DNA of 64,000 nt. Source: Halichondria panicea. Its lineage: Eukaryota; Porifera; Demospongiae; Suberitida; Halichondriidae. The translations under genes were made by a program, and so were the position numbers. The stretch's first letter is position 1; every line of letters begins with the position of its first letter. A model generated the notes under the pieces. That model ran no database searches, was not told the DNA's origin, and saw only the letters and a program-made list of their open reading frames with translations. Positions 62,443 to 64,000 of this stretch are shown one piece after another. The stretch spans positions 3,770,646-3,834,645 of the forward strand of contig NC_087391.1 in NCBI RefSeq assembly GCF_963675165.1, in the 5' to 3' direction.

Positions 62443-62568
62443 CAGAAGAGGTACGACATCCGCGTGTCTTAAACACACACATTTCTTATTATATTGAACT
62501 TTGATCTAAGGAATGTGTATCTAAAACATTTCCTTTGACACGCCGTCGCGGATGTCATACCTCCTCTG
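62443..62568. mobile_element. 126-bp MITE, same family as the inner element at 11,479
   Basis: The ends are 'cagaagaggtacgacatcc' and complement '..gtcatacctcctctg', and 'gaatgtgt' occurs inside in both copies. It is non-coding. Confidence 0.85.
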
Positions 62569-63377
62569 CATATCTAGAATGCTAGGGGGGGAGCAACTGC
62601 CCCCCTGTCCCCCCGCTGTCTACGGCCCTGATTGTTCATGCATGACCCATAACACTGTCAGATGCAGCTGTGTAAATCATTTTAATTGTGTGAGCCTCAA
62701 GTGGGTGAGTTTGCAGGTGTTCTCCATTGTATTTCAGTGGGGAAAGAATTAAGTCGAAGAACAATGCTATGTGTGGGTGTCGTGGACTAACAGTTGTGGC
62801 ATGTGATGAAAATTCAACTCCCAAAGGAAACGTCCCGAGCTAGTGAGTGGGTAGATACTCTACTTGTGAACAATTGGGTTAGTGTACAATGCCTAGTTAA
62901 AGTGGGCGCGCATGATAACAATGATGTGGGTATACAGTTGTAAGACATAATTATTACTATCTGTCAGTGAATGAGTGGGCTCTAAATTGTCAGTCATGCA
63001 ATATTGTGTGGGCTAGCTATGAGACACATGTAAAACTATTGTGGTGTGTTACCTAGGATTAAAACGCGATCTACATGCATAACTTCTGCATGCATGTAGG
63101 CCAACTACTAGCGCATATTAATGAACATTTTGTGTATGTGCATAAAGGAAGAAACGAGACCCAAGGTGAATGGCTTGCATCAGTTGTGTGGCAGTGCATT
63201 TTCACTCTACTTATATTATACTACATGAGTAGGCAAGCAAAGGTAAGCTACTAAAATGGCCACTCTATTAAACCATGGATAGAACAAAAAAGGGATTGAA
63301 AACGACCAGGTCACCCTGTGTAAACGGAGACTATAATAACGTTTAAAGGGTTACAGTACCGGCATAATGTTAAACAT

Positions 63378-63520
63378 GGAGTGGAACCCCCAAATAAAGG
63401 ACGCTTTGAGGTCAATATAAAATCACATCTGTTCCATGTACTGAGCACGCTTGTCTATAGTTAATTCTTAGAGAAGTTATCATTGAGGTGTACGTGTCTT
63501 TATCTGGAGGCTCCACTGCG
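63378..63520. mobile_element. Short TIR element
   Basis: The left end 'gagtggaacccccaaataaa' and right end 'tttatctggaggctccactg' are imperfect complements. It resembles the ends of the element at 11,966-12,439. Confidence 0.6.
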
Positions 63521-63700
63521 ACTATTCACTACATATACGTATACCTTGCACGTGTACAGACCACATGAAATAATGATATGCATTACGGTCACCTGTTATG
63601 CTACACAATGACATACTTTAGATCTCTCAAGCATAACTTATATGGAAATCTGACTGTTGCCCACTATCATTTTAAAGGTGTGGTATGAACAAGTGGATAC

Positions 63701-63707
63701 TATAAAA
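63701..63707 (+). promoter_or_regulatory. TATA box of the terminal secreted-protein gene
   Basis: 'tataaaat' lies about 50 bp before the ATG at 63754, a good spacing for a start site near 63,730 and a short 5' UTR. No other gene in the window has so clear a TATA box. Confidence 0.6.
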
Positions 63708-63753
63708 TATGCCTTCTGTAGATATTGTCATTCTAACTTCACATTGAATAAAG

Positions 63754-63943
63754 ATGAAGTTTCTCGTCTTGGCCTGCATTGTACTTGCTCTTGGTGCTGT
63801 TGACAGCAAAAAGGATGGATGTTCAGGCGCTAAGAAATGCAAAAAAGCACGTCTCTGTGACCAGCTTGGTTGTGACAGTGACTTGGAAAACTGTGAGATG
63901 TTCACAGTAGGAGCAAAGACCTTTGCAAAATGCGTGCCAAAGA
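63754..63943 (+). CDS. Small secreted cysteine-rich protein, first exon (partial)
   Basis: The exon begins with ATG and ends at a donor (aaaga|gtgagt), phase 1; later exons are outside the window. It encodes 63 residues. Residues 1-18 form a clear signal peptide (MKFLVLACIVLALGAVDS). The mature part is short, Lys-rich at its start, and has six cysteines at about 23, 29, 35, 40, 47 and 60, suggesting three disulfides. I do not recognise the family. Such proteins in sponges can be matrix, defence or signalling factors; no choice can be made from this exon alone. Confidence 0.75.
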
Positions 63944-64000
63944 GTGAGTCGAGGTCAACTCATGTCATACCTATTAAATGCATTCATGTACATGTACAGC

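Larger units (their letters stand above)
60772..63753. other. Repeat-rich spacer without confirmed genes
   Basis: Pairs of direct repeats dominate: about 61,430-61,600 with 61,875-62,010 ('gacttgctgartctgcacat'), and 61,650-61,860 with 62,630-62,830 ('gtgggtgagtttgcaggtgt'). A MITE (62,443-62,568), a TIR element (63,378-63,520), a lone transposon end near 63,287 ('aaaaaagggattgaaaacga') and a LOX exon relic are listed or noted elsewhere. Open frames here follow repeats and have no family features. Confidence 0.6.

Overview
This is eukaryotic nuclear DNA, most likely from a sponge (demosponge). Genes are split by GT-AG introns, many of them only 50 to 150 bp. The proteins are metazoan in type: Tim9, an animal-like PLAT-lipoxygenase, a Golgi GalNAc-transferase and arylsulfatase A. 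Spacers are AT-rich and crowded with miniature inverted-repeat transposons and broken copies of a non-LTR-type reverse transcriptase of the kind common in sponges and cnidarians. The species assignment is inference; the exon models were read directly and reading-frame phases checked at every junction.

Left part (1-6.7 kb, + strand): a single-domain methyltransferase resembling the C-terminal half of ovothiol synthase OvoA, with an added N-terminal membrane anchor, followed 139 bp later by TIMM9. From 6.7 to 16.6 kb there is no recognisable gene, only layered repeats with nested insertions.

Centre (16.6-48.7 kb): three head-to-tail lipoxygenase (LOX) genes spaced about 13 kb apart, sharing the same six-exon structure. 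LOX1 (17.0-22.8 kb) is a recent pseudogene with a 4-bp insertion in the PLAT exon and a 22-bp deletion that removes an iron-ligand histidine. LOX2 (30.2-34.2 kb) and LOX3 (43.0-48.7 kb) are intact 719-residue proteins. LOX1 and LOX2 sit in a large tandem duplication that also carries inverted LOX exon fragments on the opposite strand and a dead reverse transcriptase. At least four LOX fragments lie antisense to the genes, one of them beyond the sulfatase at 61.3 kb. The promoters of LOX1 and LOX2 differ in the copy number of a CATTCCA-containing repeat (4 versus 2).

Right part (49.0-64.0 kb): a 15-exon polypeptide N-acetylgalactosaminyltransferase on the - strand and an 11-exon arylsulfatase A on the + strand start head-to-head with 177 bp between their ATGs, so they probably share a promoter region. 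One builds O-glycans in the Golgi; the other removes sulfate from glycolipids in the lysosome. After a repeat-rich spacer the window ends in the first coding exon of a small secreted cysteine-rich protein with a TATA box.

The main story is a lipoxygenase array undergoing birth and death: one fresh pseudogene, two intact enzymes with an unusual Phe-Phe pair in the substrate pocket, and a set of antisense fragments that could give rise to small RNAs, although that last point is speculation.
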